Positions 21,081-31,975 of a stretch of 64,000 nucleotides of DNA are shown in pieces. Each line of letters starts with the position of its first letter. The first letter of the stretch is position 1. The stretch is taken from assembly GCF_026262505.1 (NCBI RefSeq), contig NC_067203.1, positions 9,858,001 through 9,922,000 of the forward strand. Reading direction: 5' to 3'. The position numbers and the translations under genes are program-made. The notes beneath the pieces are model-generated. The model made no database searches. It saw nothing but the letters and a program-made list of their open reading frames with translations, and was not told the DNA's origin. The stretch is from Trichomonas vaginalis G3 (taxonomy: Eukaryota; Parabasalia; Trichomonadida; Trichomonadidae).

Positions 21081-21842
21081 ATGTTAGAAGCTGGAGATAA
21101 AATTGCAACAACAGATGGAATTCAAGGTTTATTTAGAATGGGAGAAGTTTTACAGAAGAAAGGCGATTTAGATTATGCTATTGAAAAATACAAGCAAGTA
21201 ATAACGGATTCTGAAAAAATTGTTGCAATTAATCCCGATTCGAACTTTGAATTACGATGGGCTGCATTATCTTTAGGAAATATATGTGACATATACGAAT
21301 TAAAAGAAGATTGGGGATTAGCTTTAGCTTATCGTAATTTGCAAAACGATTTTTTGCAACTAATGACTAAACAAAATAACACAAAACAAGAAAGTGATGA
21401 AGAAGAGGATGATATGGATGAAGCTTTTGCTCAAATAACTACTAAAGGCTCAAGTTTTATTTCGTTATTTAAAAAAGCACATGAAATATTCGAAATGGCA
21501 ACTCAAAAACCAGATGAAACCCCACAAGAAATGCTAGACAGGATTAACAAACAAATTAAAAAACAAGAAGATGAAGAATACAATAATGCTGTTAAAAAAC
21601 TTATGGAAATCACAAGGAAAAACGAAGAAATCGCAAATAAGCCATTAATAGTGAAAATGAAAGATTGGTGCTATGATCATCCTTATTGGCTTTTATTCTT
21701 CACAATTTTATCACTATTCCTTGCAGCCGTTGTAATACGCATTATTAACATTTATAAAGTTGATATCAATAAGTATAAACAGCGAAATGCTGAATTTAAT
21801 GCAAAAATGGCAAAAGTTATGCAAAATCGTCCAGAACTTTAG
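21081..21842 (+). CDS. TPR-like protein with C-terminal membrane segment
   Basis: 253 residues. Residues ~10-105 look like two to three TPR-type helix pairs (GDLDYAIEKYKQVITDSEKI, DWGLALAYRNLQNDF). A central acidic loop (ESDEEEDDMDEA) and a charged helix follow. A hydrophobic segment (~203-222, WLLFFTILSLFLAAVVI) precedes a basic 30-residue tail. This fits a cytosolic adaptor anchored near its C-terminus to an endomembrane or hydrogenosome. No specific family was recognised. Confidence 0.75.
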   Translation: MLEAGDKIATTDGIQGLFRMGEVLQKKGDLDYAIEKYKQVITDSEKIVAINPDSNFELRWAALSLGNICDIYELKEDWGLALAYRNLQNDFLQLMTKQNNTKQESDEEEDDMDEAFAQITTKGSSFISLFKKAHEIFEMATQKPDETPQEMLDRINKQIKKQEDEEYNNAVKKLMEITRKNEEIANKPLIVKMKDWCYDHPYWLLFFTILSLFLAAVVIRIINIYKVDINKYKQRNAEFNAKMAKVMQNRPEL

Positions 21843-22300
21843 GAAAAACTAATAAATATAAGACCGGCCAGTATAGTTAATATCGCTATTGCTGCATTGA
21901 ACTCAATAATGTTCTTGCTTACCATTGTTAGTGAATTTATAGCACATAATATATGCAATTGATTTGTTTATTTGATAATAAAGTATTCGATTAACTTTGT
22001 TATGATAAATCTTTAAAAGTAAATTTGATAAAAATTTATCTTTTTCGATAGCTTTTATTTCCTGTGGAGAAAGATTTACTCCATCTAAGAATAGACATAA
22101 ACATAATACTGAGAAGCAAAATCAAATCGATGAAAAAATCGAGAGTAATATCTCAAAATTTTTATTAAGTATGGGAAAAGGCTTGACTAAATTGCTTGAT
22201 GCACAATGGTGACTAGAAATATGTATTCCAAAAAATTCAATTTTCAAACTATGGAAACGAAATTTTTTATAATAACCACAATTTAGTAAAACAAACCACT
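21843..22300. other. Gap between convergent genes
   Basis: AT-rich, no gene seen. Nothing structured was recognised. Confidence 0.4.
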
Positions 22301-22744
22301 CTAATCTTTTACATTACCAACACTTGCATCTGGGTCAAACGCTTCATCCTTGTAAGCAGGTCCATTGATATGGATTGGGTGCTGATTAGCAGCCTTGAAT
22401 GTACAATCGACAATCATGATATCTGGGAACTTAGCGAGGCAGTTTGACTCGCCCTTTAATATCATACCATCGAAATTTGTGAAGTATAATCTGCGGAAAT
22501 TGAGGACTGATGGCTGTACACCTTGGAGAAGGTTAACAAGCGGTTTTCTGAAGTATCTTCCAACGATTGGCTCTAACTCTTTTTGGCCTTTAACTGTTAA
22601 ATTTCTGGATTGGCGAGCTGTAATGAAATCTGAAAGAACTGGAGGCTGGAAGAGAGACTTATCATTATCATAGTTTACTTCTGTCTCGTTGCTCTGTTCT
22701 TCACTTCTAATATTCTTGGTAAATAAGAAGAAGAGAACAAACAT
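22301..22744 (-). CDS. Secreted protein of unknown function
   Basis: The first ATG (22742-22744) gives 147 residues opening with a strong hydrophobic leader (MFVLFFLFTKNIRS), so a signal peptide is likely. The mature part is acidic and then strand-rich (FRRLYFTNFDGMILKGESN, FPDIMIVDCTF). This resembles one or two rungs of a right-handed beta helix, as at the N-terminus of trichomonad surface repeat proteins. The protein is short and may be an isolated N-terminal piece of a longer surface protein. Confidence 0.55.
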   Translation of the reverse strand: MFVLFFLFTKNIRSEEQSNETEVNYDNDKSLFQPPVLSDFITARQSRNLTVKGQKELEPIVGRYFRKPLVNLLQGVQPSVLNFRRLYFTNFDGMILKGESNCLAKFPDIMIVDCTFKAANQHPIHINGPAYKDEAFDPDASVGNVKD

Positions 22745-23048
22745 AAAAAGTGAAAAAAAATTGAGACTTTTCTGAGATTTTGTAAACAATTTACATTGAA
22801 AATTAAAACAATCAATAAGAAATCATGTGATAGAATGAAATTTAAAAATGTATATCTTAGTATTACTTTTTTACATTGCTTATTTTCCAAAATTCCAGAA
22901 ATTTATCTAAAATTTATCAAAATTATTGAAATTTTCCATCAAAATCGCATCCCCTATTAGTCCTATGGATATTACATTCGATTTTTCATAATATTATTAG
23001 ATTTGAAGACATCATCTTTCTAACTAAAGCGTACGTTAAGAAATAAAG

Positions 23049-23393
23049 ATGAATCGTTCTGATGCAGAGGTTGCTGAATTAATGGCTTGGCGTAGGGAGC
23101 ACCATTTATGCGCCGATAGGGAAGCAACTGCAGGTATTACTATGGAATATATCGAACGCGAACCAAAGAATTTTCATTTTTTCAACTACGACCCAACGTT
23201 GGGCCCAACTGATTTATCAAATGTCAGTCTAAAGCGTGATGAAAATCAGGATACTGCCGTATTTTCTATTCCTCTTTCCTTCACCGAATCTTCTAAAACT
23301 AAATACATTAGCCATGGTAGAAGCGAATTGGGATTAGATCTCCAATCAGTTCTTACACCACATAATGGCACAATATATCCACTTGTAAAATGA
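23049..23393 (+). CDS. Small conserved-looking protein, function unknown
   Basis: 114 residues, soluble, with normal amino-acid balance and no low complexity: AELMAWRREHHLCADREATA at the start and RSELGLDLQSVLTPHNG near the end. It begins at a clear ATG after an AT-rich leader. The next gene follows 155 bases downstream on the same strand. The lack of a membrane segment and the compact size could fit a flagellar or cytoskeletal accessory protein, but there is no direct evidence. Confidence 0.65.
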   Translation: MNRSDAEVAELMAWRREHHLCADREATAGITMEYIEREPKNFHFFNYDPTLGPTDLSNVSLKRDENQDTAVFSIPLSFTESSKTKYISHGRSELGLDLQSVLTPHNGTIYPLVK

Positions 23394-23548
23394 AATCATC
23401 AGATCCAATCATCAAGAGATTTCTGCTTGGCTAGGCGCTATTTTGATTAACCACACATTATCATGTTTGTTTTATAAATAAATCATTTATATTTTTACTA
23501 TGTTTGGTTTGTTTGGGGGCTGTAAAGAAACACCCCCTGAATTTCATA

Positions 23549-23842
23549 ATGACAAAGAAATCTGTTGTTTATACAGACTCAACTCGTGGAAGAGGCGATT
23601 TTGACGAAGGATTTCCACAAATTGAACGCATTAACTTTGTTGCTAGTGATGCAACAGAAAAAGCTAAAGCTAAAGCCCTTGAACAAGAAATAGAAAGAGA
23701 AAGAGCCATAAAAAAGCACGCTGAAGAGAGAGCTCAAAAGGAAAGAGTTGCTGCATTTAAGAAAATCGTTAGGAAGCGCGTTCACAAAACTCAGCAACCA
23801 GAAAAAGCAACACGCGCATCTTCAAGTGCAGTTCCTAATTAA
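23549..23842 (+). CDS. Small basic helical protein, function unknown
   Basis: The first ATG (23549) gives 97 residues; the open frame extends upstream only to a TTG. After a short polar N-terminus (TKKSVVYTDSTRGRGDFDEG) it is a single charged helix rich in Lys/Glu/Arg (KALEQEIERERAIKKHAEER), then a basic tail. A short GC-rich hairpin (GGGGGCTG...CACCCCC) precedes the ATG. No family was recognised. Confidence 0.6.
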   Translation: MTKKSVVYTDSTRGRGDFDEGFPQIERINFVASDATEKAKAKALEQEIERERAIKKHAEERAQKERVAAFKKIVRKRVHKTQQPEKATRASSSAVPN

Positions 23843-24376
23843 GATCAAATGTTTGATAACTCCAAATAACTTTTATTGGAAAATTATCAATCCTTCCAAT
23901 TTTCATATCCGATATTTTTTTATACAAAACAATTACAATAATATATGGGCTAGAAATATATTACAATTGCTTCATTTTATCATTGCGGTATAATTAGAGC
24001 ATATTTATTTTACATTTTAATCTGGAGTAAAAGAAATCTATTACGTGTATGTTTTAATTGTAAAGAAACATATTTCATCCATTGTTTGTTATTATTTGTA
24101 GGAATGAATTATTGATTTTTTTTATAATGATATTTAATGTCATATTTTCGGATTAATTCTATTTCCAAATTACTACCCATTGGGCAGATAATTAAAATAT
24201 AAGTAAACAATACGAGATTTGTTCAAGATTTCAAATAAAATGAGTATGGACTGAAGAAAATCAAAAATTTTGAATGTAAAAATGATTCCTTATGCAATAA
24301 ATAGTATGTTTTCATGGATTATGGGTATAAATTTTTAGAAAATCAAATTGAAAGAAAAAAATTCGTTTATTGAAAT
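23843..24376. other. Intergenic stretch
   Basis: AT-rich, upstream of CFAP58. No gene or motif recognised. Confidence 0.4.
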
Positions 24377-26992
24377 ATGAGTGATAAATCTTCTTCAATC
24401 ACTGATGCTCAGCAGCATCTTGCTGAGTTCAGTCAAACTACATTTACAGACCTTCAACACGATTTTCATGAATTGAATCACGAAATTCCTCAAGATTCAC
24501 CACTTGAAACTTATCGTCACGAATATGCAAAACTTTTCGGAATCTTACAGAAATCTATGACAAACCAAGCAAGATACATCGAAAAATGCAGAGTTTTAGA
24601 ATCAGAAATCACTGGTAATAATTCGAAAGTTAAAACTGTCTCGAAGTTAGCAGAAGAAGACTCTAAATCTATCGCGAATCTTAATGATGATCGTGATAAG
24701 AAGCAGAATGCGTTAAATCAATCGAAAGAATCATTACGTGCAGCGATGGAGCAAAATCAAATCGTTTCTAGTAGGATTACAGAGCTTGAAAACAAGCTTG
24801 AAGAGTGTGTTGCTGCAGAAAGAAGTAAGAAAGACTACTTAAAACAACTCAAAAACAGAAGATCAGAATTAAAGAAAGAACATGATGAATTAACACAGCA
24901 AATACCTCAGTATCAAGAAAACAACAAGCAAACAAGCGAGAAATTAGAACAAAAGGATCGTGAAATCGAAGAAACGCTTAACGACTTAAAACGTATTGAA
25001 GATATGGTCGCTGCTAAACGTCTTGAAGAGCAGAAAGAGAGACAGACACTTATGATGCTTGAAAGAGATCGTGATGCTACAAGAGTTCGTCTTCAAGAAG
25101 CCAGACAAAAAACAAAAGATCGAAGTGCAGAAGTTCAAGCCAAACAAGAAGAATCCAGGAATCTTACAAAGAAAGTCCAAGATCTCAAGCGTCGTTTCGA
25201 AAGTGCTAAGGTTGAAAAACAAGATATGGCTGACAAATGCACAAAATTACAAAAAGATTTAGAATCATTACAAGGAATCATCACCTCTCTTGAGAAAGAA
25301 ATATCAGATAGCCGTGAAATACTCAACCAGAAGCAAAAGGAAACAGACCAACTTCAACAAGTCTGTCAAAAGAAAGAACAAGAAAGAGAAAACGTTGAAA
25401 TCAGAAAACAAGCATTGCAAGATCAATTTGGAGCATTAAGAAAAGAAGCAGATGCAGTGAAGATCGATATCAACAATTCACAAGCACAACTAGATGAATT
25501 GAGAAGAAAATGCGAATTCACGCGAAAACAAATTGATACAGCAAATCGCGAAGAAAACTCAAAGATAAAGAAAGATCAAACAGAGAAACAGAAGCTCAGT
25601 AAAGCAGAAACTGTTCTTCAGATGTACAAGAACCAATCATCAAATATCGAATGCGAAATCGCCATCATTAAATCGCATCTCCAAGAAACACAAAAGAAAA
25701 TCTTTTCCATTGAAAAAGACAGAGAAAGATATTCAGAAGAATTATCACAAGCAACATCACAATATCTTCATGCACAAGACATCTTAAAAGACATTGACAA
25801 CAAAGTGCAAATGAAGAATAAAGAGATTGTTGAAGCCGACAAAAAAGTCAGACAACAACAAACATTGTATGAACAAGTAAGAAGTGAAAGAGAAAGTGCT
25901 TCAAAGAAAGTTAAGGATGTAAGAGCAGAAATAGAACAATTGGATCATGAATTCACAAGAATGAAGAACGCTATTGACCAGCATAAAGATGATATAAGAC
26001 GTAAAGAAGCTGAAAAGATCAAAGATAAGAAATCTTTGAACGATGTTATTGAAAAGGATCAAAAATTAAGAGCACAACTAACAGCAATCCAAATCAAGAC
26101 AACAACATCACAGAGATCAATTTCATCTCATGAAGGTGAAATCTCCAAACTCGAGAAAGCCATCAAAGATGCTGAAATTCAACTCGGCATTGAACAGAAG
26201 AAATTGGCAGATGTAAAGAAGGAAAGAGATTACATGTCAAATGAAAATGTAAAAAGAGAATTAGAAATCAAGGAAGTTGGCCAGAAATTAGACATCTTGA
26301 GGAACCAATTAAGAAGAGGAGAGAAAGATTTCAACCTCAAAGAACAAGATGTATCAAGAATAAGACGCCAAATTCAAGACAGCCAAGATCAATTAACAAA
26401 TCTTTCTCAATTCGATATTCAATTGAAAGAAAAGAGAGATGAAATCCATTTCTTGCAGAAAGAATTGTTGCAATTGAAGGCTGAAAGAGCTGCAATGGAA
26501 GAAGAACTTAAGATCCCTATTAATATTCATAGATGGACATTATTGGAATCATCAGATCCCCAGAGATTTGAAGCTCTCAAGAGATATCAAGAATTGCAAG
26601 CAACTTTAGTCGAAAAGACAAAACAAGTTGCGGATTTGCAAGATAAAATCAAAGAAGAAGAGTCAAGATATACAGAGCTATGTGCTCAAGTTAGAAGAAA
26701 ACCAGGTGTCGAAGTTCAGCAAACAGTTGATGAATATAAACAGAGTACAAAGAGTGAAGCTTACAGTTTAGAGAAGCTCACACAACGATTAGAAATGGCT
26801 AGAGATGATGTTAAAGAGTTTAGAAAGGAATTAGGAGAAGCTGAACAAGAGTTGCTTCAACAGAGGAATAAATGGATTGCTCAGAAGAAGAAGGATATTA
26901 AGAGAAGAAGAGAACTCCAAGAACAAGAAGCAATGTGCAAAGAGCTCGGAATTTCTTCATTATCAACTAATCTTGATCAATTTAACTTGTAA
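24377..26992 (+). CDS. CFAP58: Cilia- and flagella-associated protein 58
   Basis: An 871-residue coiled-coil protein; human CFAP58 is 872 residues. Almost the whole chain is heptad-rich with repeated Glu/Lys/Gln. The C-terminal block is the best family marker: PINIHRWTLLESSDPQRFEA, followed by a conserved stretch around VEKTKQVADLQDKIKEEESR and RRKPGVEVQQTVDEYKQSTK. In other eukaryotes CFAP58 is needed for flagellar assembly and the mid-piece/axoneme. The gene has no introns. Together with the FOP-like gene it marks this block as carrying flagellar functions. Confidence 0.85.
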   Translation: MSDKSSSITDAQQHLAEFSQTTFTDLQHDFHELNHEIPQDSPLETYRHEYAKLFGILQKSMTNQARYIEKCRVLESEITGNNSKVKTVSKLAEEDSKSIANLNDDRDKKQNALNQSKESLRAAMEQNQIVSSRITELENKLEECVAAERSKKDYLKQLKNRRSELKKEHDELTQQIPQYQENNKQTSEKLEQKDREIEETLNDLKRIEDMVAAKRLEEQKERQTLMMLERDRDATRVRLQEARQKTKDRSAEVQAKQEESRNLTKKVQDLKRRFESAKVEKQDMADKCTKLQKDLESLQGIITSLEKEISDSREILNQKQKETDQLQQVCQKKEQERENVEIRKQALQDQFGALRKEADAVKIDINNSQAQLDELRRKCEFTRKQIDTANREENSKIKKDQTEKQKLSKAETVLQMYKNQSSNIECEIAIIKSHLQETQKKIFSIEKDRERYSEELSQATSQYLHAQDILKDIDNKVQMKNKEIVEADKKVRQQQTLYEQVRSERESASKKVKDVRAEIEQLDHEFTRMKNAIDQHKDDIRRKEAEKIKDKKSLNDVIEKDQKLRAQLTAIQIKTTTSQRSISSHEGEISKLEKAIKDAEIQLGIEQKKLADVKKERDYMSNENVKRELEIKEVGQKLDILRNQLRRGEKDFNLKEQDVSRIRRQIQDSQDQLTNLSQFDIQLKEKRDEIHFLQKELLQLKAERAAMEEELKIPINIHRWTLLESSDPQRFEALKRYQELQATLVEKTKQVADLQDKIKEEESRYTELCAQVRRKPGVEVQQTVDEYKQSTKSEAYSLEKLTQRLEMARDDVKEFRKELGEAEQELLQQRNKWIAQKKKDIKRRRELQEQEAMCKELGISSLSTNLDQFNL

Positions 26993-27395
26993 ATTATATA
27001 TATTTTTATTCTCGAAATATTTTTTTTAATTTATTGAAAAGTTCAATTTCTACTAATATATTTGATTGACATGCTTCGGTAACAAATGCTACAGAGCAAC
27101 ATTAATAACTCTCATTAGGTTATAATAAATTTGAAGAAATAATATCATGCTAATAAATTAAGTTTATACTATTCTTGATATTTCCTTCAATTCCCTGATC
27201 CTAGAACAAAGAAAAAACAGATAATATCCTTAATAGCTTTGAAAATAATGATCAAAAAAATCCTAATTAAGATGTGATGAGTAAATTCCCTAAAAACAGA
27301 CTCAAAATCACCACATCATCAATAAAATTACCAGCGAACAAGGAACAATATACACTCGTTCATTGCCAAGTTGCTCTCAGAAATTCGAAATTTAA
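26993..27395. other. Intergenic stretch
   Basis: AT-rich gap after CFAP58, running up to a small inverted-repeat element. No gene seen. Confidence 0.4.
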
Positions 27396-27655
27396 CGTTT
27401 CCAAAATGGGAGGGTTCAAATTATCTGACGGGTTCAAATTGGGTTTTGAGGGGATTTGTAAATTCTATCGTACTCATTTGTGAGAATTGGAGGTTTTTTA
27501 CATTAAAAATTTTTTGCCATTGTGTCAAAAATAAAGTAGCCGATAACCAAAATGGCTCAAAGGGATTTTATTGTTTTCGTGTGCATTTGAAAATTTATCA
27601 TTAGATCGGCATCTGAACCCGTCAGCAATTTTTGAACCCGAAAAATTTGGAAACG
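27396..27655. mobile_element. 260-bp MITE-like element, nested inverted repeats
   Basis: The ends are imperfect inverted repeats, CGTTTCCAAA...GGGTTCAAA (27396-27420) against 27631-27655. A second, inner pair (CTGACGGGTTCA at 27426 and TGAACCCGTCAG at 27613) lies inside. There is no coding capacity. It ends 35 bases before the ATG of the next ankyrin gene, so it may contribute promoter sequence. Target duplication is not clear. Confidence 0.6.
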
Positions 27656-27690
27656 CTATGTAAAATTACGACATCTAAAATTTTTGGTTG

Positions 27691-28815
27691 ATGTCCAAGG
27701 GAGAAACTAACCAAACTCATTATGACAAATTGATGGAGATTTTTACAGGATATAATGATGTCTACAATGCTTTGTACAGGCTGAAAACAAATGACGAAGA
27801 AAAATTAAACGCAATTTTCAAAAAAATCAAACAAAACCTGATTGACTCTTATAAAATTCCGCCTGATGTGATTATCAATGATATATCCGAACTTTCAGTT
27901 TATAACAACCGCTTCATGAAGTCATATTTAGCAATAGCCAAACAAATTGTTGACGAATACCATCTAATTCAGGTCAACCAAATCACAAAAGTTTTTAATT
28001 ACCTTTTCTACAAAGAATACAATATAGTATTGAATGAAAATGGGAGAAAATTTTTTAACGATTTTGAAGATTCTCGTTATTCATCTGATATTCACGAACA
28101 AAAGACAATTCACAGATCTATTATGGATGATGACAAAATATCATTGATAAATTTTACAGAAGGAGAAGGATTTGATAAAAATCAAAAATTAAAAAGTGAT
28201 TTATATCCATATGCATATAAAGGTCTTTCGTTACTTGAATTATGTTGTTATCATGGATCTGTTGATTGTTTTAAGTTTTTAAGAACGAAATTTCAATCAG
28301 AAATCACTCCAGATTGTCTTCGTTATTCGTTTTTGGGTGGAAATCCAGACATTATGAATGAATGCTTGAAAGTACAAAAGCCAGATAATGAATGCATGGA
28401 ATATGCTATAATATCACACAATATTGATTTTGTCACATTTTTGACGAATGAACACAACATAAAAATTGATATAGAATTGTGCTCTAAATACAGTAATCTT
28501 CAATCATTTTTAGTATACTTGGATCAAACAAATGACATTAACACATGTTTTGTTTATTCTCCGAATTTCCATATTTCATTACTTTTAGAATACTTTATTT
28601 CAAATGGTGCAGATATCAATGCTGAAAACAAATATGGATTGACCCCTCTTCATCAGGCAGCCATGAATAATAACAAAGAAACTACAGAAATTCTTATTTC
28701 AAATGGTGCAGATATCAATGCTAAAGACAAATATGGATTGACCCCTCTTAATATAGCATCCATCAATAATAACAAAGAAATAGTAGAAATCCTTAATTCA
28801 AACAAGACAAAATAA
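27691..28815 (+). CDS. DUF3447 - ankyrin repeat protein
   Basis: The ATG at 27691 gives 374 residues. The N-terminal ~290 are a helical trichomonad ankyrin-protein domain of the DUF3447 type (LLELCCYHGSVDCFKFL, YSFLGGNPDIMNECLK, YAIISHNIDFVTFL). Two canonical ankyrin repeats follow: ISNGADINAENKYGLTPLHQ and ISNGADINAKDKYGLTPLNI, both with the NNNKE helix pair. These proteins form one of the largest trichomonad families and are presumed interaction scaffolds. The two repeats are near-identical at DNA level, a sign of recent duplication. Confidence 0.85.
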   Translation: MSKGETNQTHYDKLMEIFTGYNDVYNALYRLKTNDEEKLNAIFKKIKQNLIDSYKIPPDVIINDISELSVYNNRFMKSYLAIAKQIVDEYHLIQVNQITKVFNYLFYKEYNIVLNENGRKFFNDFEDSRYSSDIHEQKTIHRSIMDDDKISLINFTEGEGFDKNQKLKSDLYPYAYKGLSLLELCCYHGSVDCFKFLRTKFQSEITPDCLRYSFLGGNPDIMNECLKVQKPDNECMEYAIISHNIDFVTFLTNEHNIKIDIELCSKYSNLQSFLVYLDQTNDINTCFVYSPNFHISLLLEYFISNGADINAENKYGLTPLHQAAMNNNKETTEILISNGADINAKDKYGLTPLNIASINNNKEIVEILNSNKTK

Positions 28816-29400
28816 GCAGTTTCCTTGTTATTCAATGCAAATAAATTTGAATAGAAAGTTCATTCAACATAACATATACAGGGATATGGCCATGAAGTTC
28901 TTATTATTGAAAGCCGAGTCCTAATTTTTATTTTTTATTTATTATTTTTTTCCTTTTTGTCGTAAAAATACGGAAAATACATCAATAGAGACAATCGAAA
29001 GTGATTTTGTGAATAGTTAGCAATTTGATAGGTCTGATTATGCCCATAATCAAGAAAGACTTTGAGTATGAACCTATAATGTACATGTATATACATGAAT
29101 TTGCAACTTGTTTTTAGTATGATATTACAACTAGTATAATAGCAATTGCTTTTAACATGCTTCGCGACTGAAAATAACGCAATAAAAATACCAATTTTCA
29201 ATTCTTATCAAGAATTTGTTAATACAACAATGATCATATCAACAAAGTTCAGACTTTCATTTTTAATTTTATGTGAATAAACTAACACCCGAAAACACAA
29301 CAATATCATCTAAATAAGGAAGTTATATATTAGAAACTCATTGATCAAAATATGAATCACAATTTGAGATATAAGAAATTTCAAAAGTAAACATTTTATT
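28816..29400. other. Intergenic stretch
   Basis: AT-rich, between the ankyrin gene and an inverted-repeat element. A small minus-strand frame (28935-29201) is not convincing. Confidence 0.4.
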
Positions 29401-29402
29401 TA

Positions 29403-30424
29403 GAGTACCCGAAATAAGTTGTAGACAACGAAAAAAGCTGTAGACATCTTTATACAGAGGGTTTGGATAAGGACTTTAATGAGAGAATATGTTGCCTATA
29501 TTGGCAAGAACATATTGATTTGATATTCTGAGATACTATCCAATTTTGTGTGATCTCAATGCAATCTTAACTTTAAATATAGATTTTAATATAATATATT
29601 GTAGTATTATAAATGGCAAAGTCTATAGACCTATTTTAGCATAATTAATATATCAAAATCCTATTTGAGAAGTAAATATTTAATCAAAAATTGAAAGTTG
29701 ATGAAAATAAGAAAAATTGCTTTATTAGTAATTAACAATATGTTTTAATAAGGAATTAAAGAAATTCTAAATATAGCCGTTTAATATTTTTATTGCCGTT
29801 TAAAATTATTCATTTTTCATCTGTGTCGAGGTCTGCGGTTGAGCACCACCAGTATCATTATCACTGACTCAATTACTTTGTTAGCAATGACGGTTCAGCT
29901 GATTGCAAAGAATTGTTGGTTTCCTTCGTTCATTTACGAAGATTGTCACTCCTGTTCCATCCAGTTTTCCATTCCTGATGCATATGCATCCAAGGTTTAT
30001 GAATGAGCCAGAGCTGTAAACTCATGCATCTCTAGTCATTCATACAAATGCAAATTTTTTCTTGGTTAATAACTGCAAGAAGTACTTAAACTAGGTATCA
30101 AAGCATATTTAGCGAATTAATTACAAAAAGGAATATTAAATTATACCTACATAAGCACAAAAATTAAAATTATTAAATTTTATTCCATCTTAAAATGGAT
30201 TTGTAAATTAATAAAGATTGATCCTTAGTTAAATTAATGTGATAAACTAGTTTTATTAGTATTTAAAGATTTTTTTTGCAAATCTTGATATGATATTGAA
30301 GGTTTTTTGCTAAAACATGAATTTGGCATGTATTATGATACTTTATGCTGTTTACAATCATTTGGCTTTAACAAATCCTCCGTCTACAACTTATTTCGGC
30401 GTCTACAACTTATTTCGGGTACTC
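29403..30424. mobile_element. Tc1/mariner-type non-autonomous element, 24-bp perfect TIRs, TA target
   Basis: The left end GAGTACCCGAAATAAG... (29403-29426) is a perfect 24-bp inverted match of 30401-30424. TA flanks both sides (29401-29402, 30425-30426). The TIR core is repeated once more just inside each end: GTCTACAACTTATTTCG directly adjacent on the right, a degraded copy on the left. That gives paired sites as expected for transposase binding. The 1,022 bp interior has no transposase frame, so movement would need an enzyme supplied in trans. Confidence 0.8.
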
Positions 30425-30681
30425 TATATGTTACTTATTTTAACAAGAATCACGCACATAATAGTTAGATAATATATAGTTTCATCTCTGATACTCATTG
30501 GAAAATAGTCGCAATTATACTGCTGCATATTAATAGAGTTGAATGGCAATTATCCAAATATTGGTCGAATTTAAGTACAAAACATCTTATATGTTTACAA
30601 TTATTATTAACAAAATATAAAAAAATAACAATAAATTCCGATTTGGTGATATAAAAAAACAGCAAACCACCATATCTTATC

Positions 30682-31740
30682 TTATCCAAAGCGAATGATG
30701 TGTTTCAATTTTCCGATTTCGCTCTTCAAGCTATCATTCTCTTCTCTAGCTTCGAAAAGTAGTTTTTCTTTCTGTTTCAAGTCTCTCTTTCTATTCGCCA
30801 GTTCCTGGTTAAGTTTTTCTCTTTCGCTTAAGTTATTTTCTGGGAGATAAGTATTTAATTTAATTCCCCCAGCTCCACGAACTAAATCTGCTTCTAGAGC
30901 TGTCTGTCTGAGGTTTGACGTATGATCTGCTTCACGTCTCTTTTTAAGTCTTTGTAATCTCTTGTTTTTAAGTGTTACTTCTCGAAGTCTTTGTTGTTCA
31001 TCTGCTCTTTGCGCATTTCGTTCTTCGCTGAGCTGGCGCTTTGTTTCTTCGTATTCCTTTTGACAATCTGATAGTTTTTGACGCCTTTGTTGAACTGAGA
31101 GTTCATGTTTGCGATCAAGATCTTCTATTAAATTAATACATTGCTGTAATTTCGCCTTTGAACTACGTAAGTTGCGCATTCTATCTTCAGTTCGTATTAC
31201 TAGTGTTTCTCTAAGCTCATCAATGACACCACGATCAACATCAGCTACTTGATCAAATGTTCCACTCGAAGCATCTTCTCTTTGAGTTTTTGCTTCCTCG
31301 AGAGCTTCCTGTAGACTTTGAAGAAGAGTTCTAACGTTATCTAATTCATTTTCAATAGCTGCATTCTCTTCTGAAGATTTTTCTTTGCTTTGAATGCCGA
31401 CTTTATCCAAGCATTCTTGAAATTCCTTTTGCAATTCAGCAACTTGAGCAGCTTGGAATTCTTGTAATTGTTGAACATCTTGCAGATGACTAACATGAAT
31501 TTGTGATAATTTTGATTCGTAGTCAATTTTTCGTTTTTCGACAAGAGATGCCTGATATTCTTTAACTTGCTCTATTTGATCATTGATTTTAGAACAATTC
31601 TTCTGTGTTTCGATGATTTTTGATTTAATGTTTACTAAATGATCTGATAATCGATTAATTTCTTCATCCTGTAATTTAAGCTTCTGTTGGATTCGGAATT
31701 GAAACTCCTGTATCTGTCTATCAAGAGCAGGAGAACTCAT
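30682..31740 (-). CDS. Coiled-coil protein, function unknown
   Basis: The first ATG (31738-31740) gives 352 residues starting MSSPALDRQIQEFQFRIQQK. Nearly all is charged heptad-rich coiled coil, with a basic stretch (LKNKRLQRLKKRREADHTSN) and a break near GAGGIKLNTYLPENN. It ends in a short coil. Likely cytoskeletal or basal-body scaffold, but no family block was recognised. Confidence 0.75.
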   Translation of the reverse strand: MSSPALDRQIQEFQFRIQQKLKLQDEEINRLSDHLVNIKSKIIETQKNCSKINDQIEQVKEYQASLVEKRKIDYESKLSQIHVSHLQDVQQLQEFQAAQVAELQKEFQECLDKVGIQSKEKSSEENAAIENELDNVRTLLQSLQEALEEAKTQREDASSGTFDQVADVDRGVIDELRETLVIRTEDRMRNLRSSKAKLQQCINLIEDLDRKHELSVQQRRQKLSDCQKEYEETKRQLSEERNAQRADEQQRLREVTLKNKRLQRLKKRREADHTSNLRQTALEADLVRGAGGIKLNTYLPENNLSEREKLNQELANRKRDLKQKEKLLFEAREENDSLKSEIGKLKHIIRFG

Positions 31741-31975
31741 TTTTTTATTAATTAAAAAAATTCTAAACTGATTATCTGTCACTTTTTATTTTTGAAAATT
31801 GAAAAAAAAATCATTATTGTATACTGAATATGATAACAATCATGACATAAACAAAAGTTCATATCGACATTTGAAGGATAGATTGAGTGTTTAGTAGATT
31901 CGAAGTTTATATATTTCTTTATTTTGAAATAGAAATGATAGTTAATTTTTATAATTTTCAGACTTTTTTTTCAAT

